A DNA stretch of 64,000 bases from Lucinisca nassula (lineage: Eukaryota > Mollusca > Bivalvia > Lucinida > Lucinidae): NCBI GenBank assembly GCA_963580285.1, contig OY757011.1:120024440-120088439 (forward strand), in the 5' to 3' direction. How positions within the stretch are numbered: position 1 is the first letter of the stretch; each line of letters opens with the position of its first letter. A program made the position numbers and the translations under genes. Below are positions 41,801 through 47,965 of this stretch, one piece after another. The notes below the pieces were generated by a model, which saw nothing but the letters and a program-made list of their open reading frames with translations, was not told the DNA's origin and did no database searches.

Positions 41801-43888
41801 ATTATGCCCATAAACCGAACATATTTCATCAAAAATGTCTTTGCACCGTATACCAAGAATACAACGATTCTTAATATAGGACCGTATTTCAACGGCATAC
41901 TCTGACCTTCTTCAAACCATGTTTTGTATTAGTATACAAGAGTAGACAGTGTTTATCGAACGATATACATGGCTAAAGTGGACGGATTTTAACAGGTTTG
42001 GTATCAATGTAGAGGTAAAATGTTTTTCTACGATGTGATATCTATTTCCAGGTGATTTTCGCATTAGTGCATGAGAAAACGTTCTACTTGCATTCATATT
42101 TGAACAGTCCTCGTATAATGGGCGGTATCGTCAACGATGTGGGATATGAAGAATACATTCTGTATTATTGAGGAGGTTCTAACGAGTACATACAATCTAT
42201 GTCTTAGAGTAAGATAAAACAACGCATACCCCTGTAAACCCCAATTTTCTCTGTATAAATTGAGGTTTAGTGGGTGCCCATTTCACAGACTCGTTCATGT
42301 AAGATTTGTTTCAAAAGGCAACCTTTGCCGGTCTCGGTAGCTAAGTCGGATGCAACCTTTGCCGGCCTCGGTAGCTAAGTTGGATGCGCGACTGACTTTT
42401 TATCAGAAAGGCAAGCGTTAGATACCTGCAGGGGTCAGCATCATTATTTCGTGGAGATTGATAAAAAATCTTCTCTACGGACATTTTCTTACTTCCCTTC
42501 CACTGCTTCAAGAAGAACCGTTGTCAGTTTCAGGCGAGTGAATGTGCACTGTACTGGTTAACCGCTTACATTTAAATATTGAGAAGGGAGACGATGAGGA
42601 ACTGGTACAATAGATCCCAAATCCGCCCCCCTATCCCGAATATCACAAGGGAGAGAAGTCGAAACATGGAGTTACGAACGACAGTAAACAAAATAGACAG
42701 CTGGTAAACCGAATCAGAAGCTGGTGGTGACTCAGATAATCCAAACGAAACTAAGGAAATGAACAACATACATAATTGGGTTACCAACATAACAAACATT
42801 AATCAGGATGGAACCACAGCAAAGGCAACGACTTTAAACGATCAGTAAAATTAATGAAGGGTTTAAGAATAACTTTACGGGATCCCAGCCCTCACCCTCA
42901 CTTTGACTGTGGTCCAGACATGTTAGTTGAAACAAACGTTACTCAAAAGGAACACCTAAAAAGGGAAAGAATCAGAATCACCAACATAAAAACATGAGTT
43001 TTACGTCCCACCAACAGCTACGGTCATACGAAGACGGGACCTCGGTTTAAAGACAGTCTGGAGAAGCCCGGGATCGATCCTGCGACCCTTGGTTTTCAAG
43101 GCGAGTAGCGTTACCACTACACCACGGAGGCTTCTACATAAAAACATAAATAAGTGTGTGCGTATGTGTGTGTGTATGTGTGTGTGTGTGGGGGGGGGGT
43201 CCGGGTCATCAACATAACATACATAAAACAGGAAGGAACCACAGCAAAATTACATAAAGGAAGTGTGGCTATGTAAGCTGACCGGCTCAATATGACCCAA
43301 ATAGTGTTGACTGAGCCGTTAATCTCAGTCTTACAAACCAACAAGACATCGTGTTACATTTGTAAGTGTATAAGAATTGTTGTTCCTCATCAATTATTGT
43401 TGTTACTCATGTGACATAATGTTTTCTTTCCTATCTTCCAAACGGTTAATTACTGATGAAAATGTGTGATAACATTCGTATTTGTACTTCAAAAATAGGC
43501 GGTTGGTGCTCGTTAGAACCGCCTCAGTGAGGCGATTCTAACGAGTACCAACAACCTATGTCTTGAAGCAGAAATAAGAAAAAACATAATGCATGCCCCT
43601 GTAAACCCCAGTTTACTATATATAAAGTGGAGTTTAGAGGGCTGATCATTACACTGACTTTTTAACATGATGTAATATTCTCATTTCAGCGCTGCCAAGA
43701 ACTTCCACAGCTGTGCACCAGACATGCCTACTTCAGCCGAGACGTGTACGGCTAAGCAAGCACTGTTCTTAAACGACCTGTACAATGTGACCTATAGCAT
43801 AGACGCATGCGGTGTGAAGCAGGATAACCCTGCGTTTGCCATGTACGACGGGCCTGTAACCTGCAACGATCCTGCAGTGATCGGATAG
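26648..43888 (+). CDS. Secreted 14-cysteine protein, four coding exons (210 aa)
   Basis: Joined exons 26648-26805, 30036-30166, 39269-39413 and 43690-43888 give 633 bases in one open frame ending TAG. Introns are GT..AG with phases 2, 1 and 2. Residues 1-18 are a hydrophobic signal peptide (MLISATVFLYVFCSTANA). The mature part has Cys at 23, 35, 52, 57, 61, 69, 92, 105, 114, 144, 153, 164, 185 and 203, an even number suited to seven disulfides, and N-glycosylation sequons at N22, N53, N124 and N177. No membrane segment follows, so it should be an extracellular glycoprotein. I do not recognise the family; the helical, Cys-spaced character recalls small secreted multi-cysteine proteins of invertebrates. 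Neighbours give no functional hint, because all introns are filled with mobile DNA. The first exon is the least certain part (see its entry). Confidence 0.78.
26806..27242 (+). repeat. Four 109-bp tandem repeats starting at the exon 1 donor
   Basis: Units begin with GTAAGTTTACC at 26806, 26915, 27024 and 27133, so the splice donor itself is the first base of the array. Each holds CATCCACCCACCAGCGAGCA and a dyad GATACGACGTGACGTCGTATC inside longer inverted arms (GGCCAACGTCGGGC..GCCCGACGTTGGCC). Units 2 and 3 are identical; unit 4 carries its dyad core flipped relative to 2 and 3. Confidence 0.9.
27255..27560 (-). mobile_element. SINE-1
   Basis: Minus-strand copy: GCGCCCCCCGCCCATCGGGA..GGGCTTGAGATGTCATTTCA..GACGTCAAACCTCAAGC. 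Follows the tandem array within 12 bases; lies in intron 1. Confidence 0.8.
27690..27925 (+). mobile_element. SINE-1, 5'-truncated
   Basis: GCACACGGGTACTGGTGAAC..AGTAAAATTCCCACAAAATT..AACCTCAAATCAAACAAA. Confidence 0.75.
27950..28305 (+). mobile_element. Remnant of a second phased-motif element (CGC motif)
   Basis: GCGCCGTAAAAGCGCATTGC recurs, and CGC starts at 28006, 28017, 28026, 28037, 28048, 28057, 28090, 28101, 28123, 28134, 28144 and 28186, mostly 9-11 bases apart or twice that. The right end GCATAGTGTGACAGGGGTAT|TAA resembles CAGTGTAAGAGCCCCT|TAA of the 14754 element. The left end is cut or lost; SINE-1 follows at 28306. Confidence 0.45.
28306..28600 (-). mobile_element. SINE-1
   Basis: Minus-strand copy from AACGTCCCCGTCAACACTG to CAAGCCCCGATGGGCGCGGG; CAAA tail missing. 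Confidence 0.8.
28601..28780. other. No feature recognised
   Basis: Short spacer in intron 1 with a TGCGTGCGTGCATGTGTGTG run. Confidence 0.35.
28781..28910 (+). mobile_element. SINE-1, 5' fragment
   Basis: CCCCGCCCATCGGGGCTTGA..GAGTACTGGTAAACCGCTTA..GCCCAGAAAAAGTGGTGA, 3' half missing. Confidence 0.75.
28914..28945 (+). repeat. 32-bp direct repeat, left copy
   Basis: CACAATATTTCATTTGCATA..TTAAGGAAGT; recurs at 29202-29233 with three mismatches. HP-A 28956-29142 lies between. Confidence 0.6.
28956..29142 (-). repeat. HP-A copy without centre
   Basis: CATTACGAAAGCACGCC start and GGCGTGTTTTCGTGATG end; the central palindrome is deleted, arms shortened (TTCTTATTTCTGCCCAAGAA). Confidence 0.75.
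29202..29233 (+). repeat. 32-bp direct repeat, right copy
   Basis: CACAATATTTCATTTACATA..TTAAGGAAGT, ending two bases before the next HP-A. Confidence 0.6.
29235..29516 (+). repeat. HP-A, complete
   Basis: CATAACGAAAACACGCCTAT to GGCGTGTTTTCGTAATG; centre GTTAGAACCGCCACGATGAG..GGCGGTTCTAAT. Confidence 0.85.
29656..29934 (+). repeat. HP-B, complete
   Basis: CATCACGTGAACAAGTCCGT to GTGTTATCTTAATG; centre GTTAGAACCGCCTCAATGAG..GCCGTTCTAAC. Ends 101 bases before exon 2. Confidence 0.85.
30036..30166 (+). CDS. Exon 2
   Basis: Acceptor TTTTATTCCAG|TG, donor GATG|GTACGT. Codes the rest of N53 to D96 plus one base, with Cys 57, 61, 69 and 92. Confidence 0.8.
30240..30475 (+). repeat. Repeat F
   Basis: GTTAACCCTTTTTGAACCAA start and TACAATATGGGTTAAC end form inverted repeats. 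Contains TTTGCAAACAGTGTAGGCCC, TGATCAGACGCCGCG. Palindrome half only. Confidence 0.65.
30554..30829 (+). repeat. HP-A, complete, with 15-16 bp TSD
   Basis: CATCATGAAAATACACC to GGCGTGTTTTCGTAATG. GCTAAACTACCAAAG (30539-30553) and GCTAAAACTACCAAAG (30830-30845) flank it. Centre GTTAGAACCGCCTCGATCAG..GCGGTTCTAAC. Confidence 0.9.
30896..31544 (+). repeat. HP-A interrupted by repeat G2
   Basis: Left part CATCACGTAAACACACC..CTAAAACTGGGGTTTTC, right part TTCTTATTTATGCTCAAAAA..GTGTTTTCGTTATG. The central palindrome reads GTTAGAACCACCTCACTGAG..GTGGTTCTAAC: changed bases are matched on both sides. Confidence 0.75.
30985..31335 (-). repeat. Repeat G2 inside HP-A
   Basis: GGAGATGCACTGATTAGTTA, CGACGGAAGTAAGGGCGAGG, TTCCAAGGCGGTTCTTCTGT, CATTGCCTCCACTTCTATTT: reverse complement of 51885-52290. 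Confidence 0.7.
31546..32041. other. No feature recognised
   Basis: Intron 2 sequence; short frames without recognisable character. Confidence 0.35.
32042..32125 (+). repeat. About 82-bp direct repeat, left copy, abutting HP-B
   Basis: ACGTTCAGCTTTTCACAAG, poly-A, GAATTTAAGCTAATTCTACT..CAATTCTGTTTTTAGA. Recurs at 32384-32464. It ends on the base before the HP-B start. Confidence 0.75.
32126..32379 (+). repeat. HP-B between long direct repeats
   Basis: CATCACGTGAACAAGTCCGT to GTGAGTTATCATAATG; right half of the central palindrome deleted (ACCGCCTCACAACCTATG). Confidence 0.85.
32384..32464 (+). repeat. About 82-bp direct repeat, right copy
   Basis: ATGTTCAGCTTTTTACAAG..GAATTTAAGTTTATTCTACT..TTTTTAGA; overlaps the start of the 184-bp repeat that flanks LINE-2. 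Confidence 0.75.
32421..32604 (+). repeat. 184-bp direct repeat flanking LINE-2, left copy
   Basis: From GAATTTAAGTTTATTCTACT to GTCATGGTATACA. Same length as 38794-38977 and differs at only three bases, with no indels. It begins and ends exactly at the LINE-2 boundaries. Confidence 0.92.
32859..33055. repeat. TACATA/CACATA microsatellite in the LINE-2 3' UTR
   Basis: About 200 bases of ATACATACACATATACATAC-type repeats. It creates open frames of Tyr/Ile/His or Val/Cys/Met on both strands that are not genes. Confidence 0.9.
33190..33560 (-). repeat. Family C copy in the LINE-2 3' UTR
   Basis: TTCATACTTCCATTAACGTA, CAGTGACGCCAAGCGACGCC, TTCGCCTTTCAACG, ACATGAACCGATTTGGGTTTCAT, GGCGACCCACC: the full family C order on the minus strand. 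The CRE-type sites have lost their CG-T (GACGCC for GACGTC). Confidence 0.7.
33781..35901 (-). pseudogene. LINE-2 ORF2, reverse transcriptase part
   Basis: A 706-residue open frame, the C-terminal part of ORF2. Polymerase blocks in order: KGKAPGEDGISYEQI, GGSKRKDDPENNRAITL, HPLQGGFQKGLGC, CFLDVRKAFDCVWHDGL, GTRQGGVISPFLYLVFLND and the catalytic VADD (bases 35042-35053). A C-terminal C-x2-C-x9-H-x4-C motif (CRACG..EHILFYC) is a common LINE nucleic-acid-binding end. The frame really starts upstream: a shift in an A-run near 36112 separates it from the endonuclease. The start at 35901 is only the first ATG. Confidence 0.9.
36042..37298 (-). pseudogene. LINE-2 ORF2, AP-endonuclease part
   Basis: Two frames separated only by one in-frame TAG: 37298-36861 (LNLLCWNATGIMSS, CGISEHWL with the catalytic Glu, GGVAILWHK) and 36860-36042 (VVLMGDMNVNLL, LIDHILLP, SRHRPIFW with the catalytic His). 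It cuts the target DNA during retrotransposition. The TAG and the downstream frameshift are the main lesions, so the copy was lost recently or the TAG is a single recent change. Confidence 0.85.
37301..38752 (-). pseudogene. LINE-2 ORF1: coiled coil and RRM-like C-terminus
   Basis: The frame 38752-37967 (261 residues) begins with a long heptad pattern (VKAEILSLKQKLTAIES..LRLVKQSIKDMQDTV) and a Ser/Asn-rich linker. Further pieces at 37836-37624 (IKKKPKRFYLGGFKPEV) and 37615-37301 (GPTVTWVRIWRSKRNPNSV..NFWPRGVICRPW) form a typical C-terminal RNA-binding half. The three are out of frame with each other by small indels near 37620 and 37850-37960. Confidence 0.75.
38794..38977 (+). repeat. 184-bp direct repeat flanking LINE-2, right copy
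   Basis: Second copy; starts immediately after the LINE-2 5' end (GGCGCGGTCGTGA|GAATTTAAG). Differences to the left copy are T/A, G/A and C/T in the middle. Confidence 0.92.
39015..39240 (+). mobile_element. SINE-1, 5'-truncated
   Basis: GTGTTCCACGCAGTGCTGAA..GAGTACTGGTAAACCGCTTC..AAAGTCCCACAAAATTGGAA..CAATTCAAACAAACAAAA. Its tail ends 28 bases before exon 3, so the tract in front of the acceptor partly follows SINE DNA. Confidence 0.8.
39269..39413 (+). CDS. Exon 3
   Basis: Acceptor CATTTATTTACAG|TA, donor TGTAG|GTAAGT. Codes V97 to C144 plus two bases, with Cys 105, 114 and 144 and the N124 sequon. Confidence 0.8.
39446..39726 (-). repeat. HP-B, complete, 32 bases after exon 3
   Basis: CATTATGATAACACACCCGT to GGACCTGCTCACGTGATG; centre GTTAGAACCGCCTCAGTGAT..GGCGGTTCTAAC. 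Confidence 0.85.
39774..40063 (-). repeat. HP-A with rebuilt centre
   Basis: ATTACGAATACACGCCTATA start. The usual GAACCGCC core is gone; instead GGGTACTCTGGGTACTC and GAGTACCCAGAGTACCC form a new perfect palindrome. TACGTCCGTTTTAC is duplicated in the inner hairpin. Confidence 0.8.
40165..40261 (+). mobile_element. SINE-1 fragment
   Basis: GCTCATCGGGACCTGAAGGA..TGATGCTTCCACGCAGAGCT..GAGTACAGGTAAACCGCTTG, cut by the next HP-B. Confidence 0.7.
40262..40702 (+). repeat. HP-B interrupted by SINE-3
   Basis: CATCATGTTGACACGTCCGT to GTGTTATCATAACG; the SINE splits it between the inner hairpin and the arm. Centre GTTAGAATCGCCTCTTTGAG..GCGGTTCTAAC. Confidence 0.8.
40358..40520 (+). mobile_element. 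SINE-3 with 11-bp TSD
   Basis: GACGCCTCGGTGGTGTAGTG..GGTTCGATTCCGCGCTTCTC, CAGACTTTCGGATGAGTCTT, TGTTGGTGGGACGTAAAAC. CATGTTCTTAT (40347) and CATGTTTTTAT (40521) flank it. Confidence 0.85.
40706..40850 (+). mobile_element. SINE-1, 3' part
   Basis: GCTTGCCCAGGCAAATTGGC..GTGTTGACAGAGACGTAAAA..AATCAAACAAACAAAC; may be the 3' half of the copy at 40165, with HP-B inserted between them. Confidence 0.7.
40911..41925 (-). pseudogene. Mariner-2 transposase (DD34D), broken
   Basis: Helix-turn-helix part at about 41925-41560 (EMSFPTVFRWCKKFSCGLG). The first catalytic Asp is changed: the frame reads VVTGNETLV where mariner-1 has VVTGDETWV. HDNASSH is DDNASSH here, and PDLAPCDFF keeps the third Asp. Several frameshifts near 41020, 41300-41360 and 41550. 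Not functional. Confidence 0.85.
40911..42113 (-). mobile_element. Mariner-2, one end missing
   Basis: Same family as mariner-1. The right inverted repeat (TTCATATTTGAACAGTCC TCG, ending 42113, then TA) is kept; the left end stops at AATGCATTTTGGTAGTC and lacks about 145 bases including the left repeat. Lies in intron 3. Confidence 0.85.
42120..42305 (-). repeat. HP-B half copy
   Basis: GGAGGTTCTAACGAGTACAT, CCCCTGTAAACCCCAATTTT, TTTCACAGACTCGTTCATGT: only the half with the inner hairpin. Confidence 0.65.
42329..42580 (+). mobile_element. SINE-2
   Basis: A partly duplicated head (GCCGGTCTCGGTAGCTAAGT, then GCCGGCCTCGGTAGCTAAGT 29 bases on), GTTAGATACCTGCAGGGG, TGTCAGTTTCAGGCGAGTG, ACTGGTTAACCGCTTACAT; 3' end missing. 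Confidence 0.75.
42585..42960 (+). repeat. Repeat G
   Basis: ATCACAAGGGAGAGAAGTCG, AAACCGAATCAGAAGCTGGT, GGGTTACCAACATAACAAAC, GATCCCAGCCCTCACCCTCA. The reverse complement of 62330-62700 gives the same order. Class unknown; the frames it makes are not gene-like. Confidence 0.55.
42990..43134 (-). mobile_element. SINE-3
   Basis: Minus strand: GAAGCCTCCGTGGTGTAGTG..GGATCGATCCCGGGCTTCTC..GTTGGTGGGACGTAAAACTC. Confidence 0.85.
43148..43201. repeat. GTGT microsatellite and G run
   Basis: GTGTGTGCGTATGTGTGTGT followed by ten G. Confidence 0.85.
43258..43345 (+). mobile_element. SINE-2, 3' tail only
   Basis: TATGTAAGCTGACCGGCTCA, AATAGTGTTGACTGAGCCGT, AACCAACAAG. Confidence 0.6.
43408..43672 (-). 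repeat. HP-B, complete, 17 bases before exon 4
   Basis: CATGTGACATAATG start to TTTTTAACATGATG; centre GTTAGAACCGCCTCAGTGAG..GCGATTCTAAC. Only TAATATTCTCATTTCAG separates it from exon 4, so the branch point probably lies in the element. Confidence 0.85.
43690..43888 (+). CDS. Exon 4 with stop codon
   Basis: Acceptor ATTCTCATTTCAG|CG. Codes S145 to G210 and TAG at 43886-43888, with Cys 153, 164, 185 and 203 and the N177 sequon. No AATAAA in the 250 bases after the stop, so the 3' UTR end is not placed. Confidence 0.8.
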
Positions 43889-44092
43889 AAATACGAAGAC
43901 AAAAAATAGTGTGGTTACACATTCAGAACCTTCCACAGTATTTTGGCAATATTCTTGAAATATTTAGAGAAACATTGGAGTAACTAACCATAACGTTACT
44001 AATTTATGTCATGCATCCTCACAAATGGACATTGGCGAGCGGCAAGACGTTTCACAGCTTGCATAAAGTGGAAAATTTTCCTTTTTCAAAAC

Positions 44093-44095
44093 TTG

Positions 44096-44142
<47 letters not shown>

Positions 44143-44155
44143 ATAATAATAATAA
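44093..44155. repeat. CTA trinucleotide microsatellite
   Basis: About sixteen CTA units, then TAATAATAATAA. Confidence 0.95.
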
Positions 44156-44193
44156 CCCATGTGAAAAAAATATGCGCATACAATACGCTAGCA

Positions 44194-44471
44194 CATCACG
44201 AAGACATGCCTATATAATTTAGACCCCTTTGAACCCCACTTTTATAGCAAAACTGGGGTTTCCGGAGGTATGCCTTATTTTTCTTATTTCTGCTCTAAAA
44301 TATAGGTTGTGGGTACTCGTTAGAACCGCCTCGATGAGGCGTTTCTAACGAGTGCCCACAATCTATATTTGGAGCAGAAATAAACAAAATATCACAATTT
44401 TATTTCATAATTTTTTCATTTTTTCAGCGATAAAAGTGGCAATGTATTTGTATAAGCGTGTTTGCGTAATG
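44194..44471 (+). repeat. HP-A, complete, possible 7-bp TSD
   Basis: CATCACGAAGACATGCCTAT to GCGTGTTTGCGTAATG; centre GTTAGAACCGCCTCGATGAG..GCGTTTCTAAC. ATACGCT at 44472-44478 repeats 44183-44189, which is four bases away from the usual left end. Confidence 0.8.
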
Positions 44472-44576
44472 ATACGCTGTTTTGCGTCTTGTTACAGTGG
44501 TTTGTTGCAATGCGCTAAACAAAACGCTTATAAAACTTGAATAGGTGCATTGTTAGAGTTTTGTTTATCTTAGTTT

Positions 44577-45852
44577 TTATTCCTCGACCGAATATGTTCG
44601 GGGGATATCGCGATCAGCCTGGTGTCCGTCCGTAGACGCAACCTTGTGATGGCCTTAACTCCAATACCCTTTGTGATTCGTTGATGTACTTGGCACAATT
44701 GTTCACAAGGCTGAGACGGAGTGCGCATGAACCACAACTCTAGGTGCCATAGTGTTTTAGTTATCTCCTCTTCAAATAAAATCGAATGACTACCTTGTGA
44801 TGGCCATAACTCCAATACCCTTTGGGACATATTGATGGTACCTGGCACTTTTGTTCACAAGCCTGGGACGGCGTGTCATGCGCAAAAACCACAACTCTGG
44901 TTGCTGTGGTTTTCGAGTTATCTCCCCTTTCAATAAAATAGGGTGACTTCCTTGTGATGGTCATAACTCGCCTTTGAGATATATTGATGGTAATTGGCAC
45001 AATTGTACACAATGCTGAGACAGCATGTCATGCAAAAGAACCACAACTCTGGGTGCAATTTTTAAGTTACCCCCCCCCCCCCTTCCAATAACATAGAATC
45101 ACTATCTTGTGATGGCCATATCTCCAGTACTCTTTGAGATATATTAATGGTACTAAATACAGTTGCACATGAGATAAAGCAGGCGTGTCATATGCAAGAA
45201 CCACGACTCTGGGTGCCCCGAATTTTTAATTATCTCCCCTGACAATATAACCTAGTGATGGCCATAACTCCAGTACCCTTCGAGTTATATTGATGGTACT
45301 TTGCACAAATGTATACAAGGTTGAGTCGGCGTGTCATGCCTAAGAACACTACTTGAGTGCTATTGTATTTGAGTTACCTCCCCTTCCAATATAGCAGTAT
45401 GACCACCTTGTGACCACCATATCTCTGATACCCTTTGAGTCACATTGATGGTGCTTGGTGCAGATGTACATGAGGTTAAGCAAGTGTGTAATGCGGAAGA
45501 ATTACAACTTTGTGTGCCCTGTTTTTTTAGTTATCTCCCCTGACAACATGACCTTATGATGGCCATGTCCCAAATAACGTTTGAGATACATAATGGAATT
45601 TGGCACAATTGTATACAAGGTACAGAAGGCATTTCATGTGTAAGAACCACACTCAGAATACCCATACTTTGTGCAGTTGAAAGCTGTTGAAAAACGATCC
45701 TCAGTATTTTTAGGTGAAGATGGTCGCAATAAACATTACATATACAAAATATACTGTGGAATTACTAGTGCCTTTTAATTCTGGTGCACTTTCTATTTGT
45801 GAACAATCTTCTGAAGGCCATATTGGCTTTTGGTCGAGGAATTTGCCATCTC
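44577..45852 (+). mobile_element. TIR element with seven internal tandem repeats
   Basis: Ends ATTCCTCGACCGAA and TTGGTCGAGGAAT are inverted repeats. In between, CCTTGTGATGGCCATAACTC, TTTGAGATATATTGATGGTA, AAGAACCACAACTCTGGGTG and GAGTTATCTCCCCTTCCAAT recur about every 150-165 bases, from about 44636 to 45640. The class is unknown to me; similar repeats are common in molluscs from memory. Confidence 0.65.
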
Positions 45853-46171
45853 TTCTGATGGCTAACTTTATAAATTAAAGTAACTTGTTGGCGATTTGTT
45901 TTACGTAGTTAAATTTTTAAATGTATTGATAGCGCGTTATTTCGCTTAACTTTTCGAACTAGTGATTAATTTGCGTTTCACTTATATATTGTGTTTTAGT
46001 AGTTTGCTTCTTGAAAATGTCCCAGAAAGCATCTCGGCAATAATAAGATGAGTCCCTTCCTGTTTTTTTTAACCTGAGGGTATAATGGCAGTATTGTTGC
46101 GAATTGGACATTTGTTGAAACTGGTTGAAATAAAAAACTATTTCAAGTACAAGTAAGCATTTTATTAATAT
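45853..46171. other. No feature recognised
   Basis: AT-rich; no family match. Confidence 0.35.
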
Positions 46172-46455
46172 AGTAAGTGAACAAGTCCGTGAAATGGACA
46201 CCCCCTTAAACCCCACTTTATATAAAGAAAACTGGGGTTTACGGGGTTATAAATTATTGTCCTTATTTTTTCTCCAAGACATAGGTTGTGGGTACTCGTT
46301 AGAACCGCCTCAATGAGGCGGTTCTAACGAGCACCCACAACCTATGTTTGCAGTACAAATAAGAAAAATATCACGGATTTTCTTAGGAAAAGTAGCCATT
46401 TTGAAGATGTGAAAAATGCACTATTTCGCCGGGGTGTACATGTATTATCGTAATG
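46172..46455 (+). repeat. HP-B, complete
   Basis: AGTAAGTGAACAAGTCCGTG to GTATTATCGTAATG; perfect centre GTTAGAACCGCCTCAATGAG..GCGGTTCTAAC inside GGTTGTGGGTACTC / GAGCACCCACAACC. Confidence 0.85.
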
Positions 46456-46985
46456 TGTATTTGCATTATACGAAATTTATCATGAACATTTCAGTAAATA
46501 TTTATCACATCGCTTAAGCTCCTTGCATGAAGCTCAAGACCTAAAATCATCAATATTAGCAGCAAATAATTATTCTTTTAACGGGCCCTTTTAACGATCA
46601 AATATTTTGGGCTCGATGTGGGTGTAAAATCCAAAAAGTATCAGTTCACTAAACCTTGGCAGATTCCTATTGCACGAAGAACACATTTGAACAACACAGT
46701 TTATACAGGTCAAGGACATATGTGTACTTCATTTAACTCTCACCCTTATTTCGCCTTTCACGTTTTGCTTGCGTTTGGTTCGTTGCGTTTTGTTAGCGAT
46801 ACATTACAACCGCTTCATTTATTTTTTTGTTAGCGTCTGGTTAAAGTGTATTGTTTCCGTTTAGTTACCGCGTCTTAATAGCGTTTTGCTTGGCGCGTTG
46901 TTCGCTCATTTGCATACCAATTTTAATGCTATCATACGCAAATAAAACACTGTTTCATATTAGCGTGTTGATTATATGTTTTGTT
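46456..46985. other. No feature recognised
   Basis: No gene-like frame longer than 71 codons. TTAGCGTTTTGCTTGCG-type words recur loosely near 46770-46900. Confidence 0.35.
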
Positions 46986-47545
46986 CCCTACCACGTGGAC
47001 AAGTAAAAACTTGAAAAATGAGCATCCCATTAAACCCCACTTTATATCGAGAAAACTGGGGTTTACAGGGCTATACGTTAGTTTCTTATTTCTGCTTCAA
47101 GACATCGGTTGTAAGTACTCGTTAGAACCGCCTCTATGATGAGGTTCTAACGACCGCTTTTATTAGGCGGTTCTAACGAGCTCCCACAGCCTATTTTAGT
47201 AGTATAAATAAGAAAACATCAGGAAAACACGCCTATATAATTTTTACCCCCTTGAACCCCACTTTTATATAGTAAAACTGGGGTTTACGGGGGTAAACCT
47301 TATTTTTCTTATTTCTGCTCTAAAACACAGGCGGTTCTAACGAGTACCCACAATCCATATTTTAGCAGAAATAAGGAAAAAATCACAATTTTTCATACAA
47401 AAATTTTCAATTTTTCGGCGATAGGGGTTTTACTGTATTTGTATAGGCGTGTTTTCGTAATGATATCACGGATTTTCTTAAGAAATGTAGCTATTTTTGG
47501 GATGTGAATAAATGCACTATGTTGTATAGGTGTGTTATCATAATG
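46986..47545 (+). repeat. HP-B containing a nested HP-A
   Basis: HP-B left part ACCACGTGGACAAG..GTATAAATAAGAAAA, right part ATATCACGGATTTTCTTAAG..GTGTTATCATAATG. An extra palindrome half near 47130-47180 (GAGGTTCTAACGACCGC..GGCGGTTCTAACGAG) makes the centre longer than usual. Confidence 0.8.
47217..47462 (+). repeat. HP-A nested in HP-B
   Basis: CATCAGGAAAACACGCCTAT to GGCGTGTTTTCGTAATG, splitting AAGAAAAATATCACGG of HP-B with no duplication longer than one base. Left half of the central palindrome missing. Confidence 0.85.
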
Positions 47546-47585
47546 AATAATAATAATAATAATAACAATAATAATAATACATTTT
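47546..47585. repeat. AAT microsatellite
   Basis: AATAATAATAATAATAATAACAATAATAAT directly after the HP-B end. Confidence 0.9.
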
Positions 47586-47679
47586 ACCTGGAGAGATGTA
47601 CTCTTGGTGTAATGAATAAGCCCAAGAAAAGCAAATTTGTGCTTCACGTTAACGAGTCCGTATATACAATACCCTTAGT

Positions 47680-47937
47680 ATAGTAGTCGCAGATAAGATT
47701 GACTAGGCGGACCTATCGTTTGCACCTGCCCTCAGAATGTTCTATTAACGAAAATGTAAACCAAGTAACCCGACTGTGTGAATTCAACTGTAACACTGGC
47801 GTATATGGCCATTTGGTCCGCTTGCAGAAAGCATGCGAAAGGCACTCTACCGAATCTTCTAGTGGACTCAGCGAATTTGACATTTATTGACAACACCCGA
47901 ATAGCTCCGCCTAGTCAATCTTATCTGCGACAACTAT
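47680..47937. mobile_element. Small TIR element, perfect 26-bp inverted repeats
   Basis: GTCGCAGATAAGATTGACTA..GGCGGA (47686-47711) pairs perfectly with 47906-47931; with one mismatch the pairing extends to TATAGT at both edges, leaving TA at the ends. A TA target would suggest a Tc1/mariner-type MITE. A 63-codon frame inside is likely chance. Confidence 0.8.
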
Positions 47938-47965
47938 AACCTTATTTAATATTGACAATGGCCAT

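Noticed and set aside
43440..43480. Hammerhead-ribozyme-like CTGATGAAAATG in HP-B copies
   Set aside because: No stem II and GAAA box follow, and the surrounding sequence cannot form the three-way junction.
47699..47890. 63-codon frame inside the TIR element
   Set aside because: Begins in one inverted repeat, ends before the other, and shows no recognisable motif.
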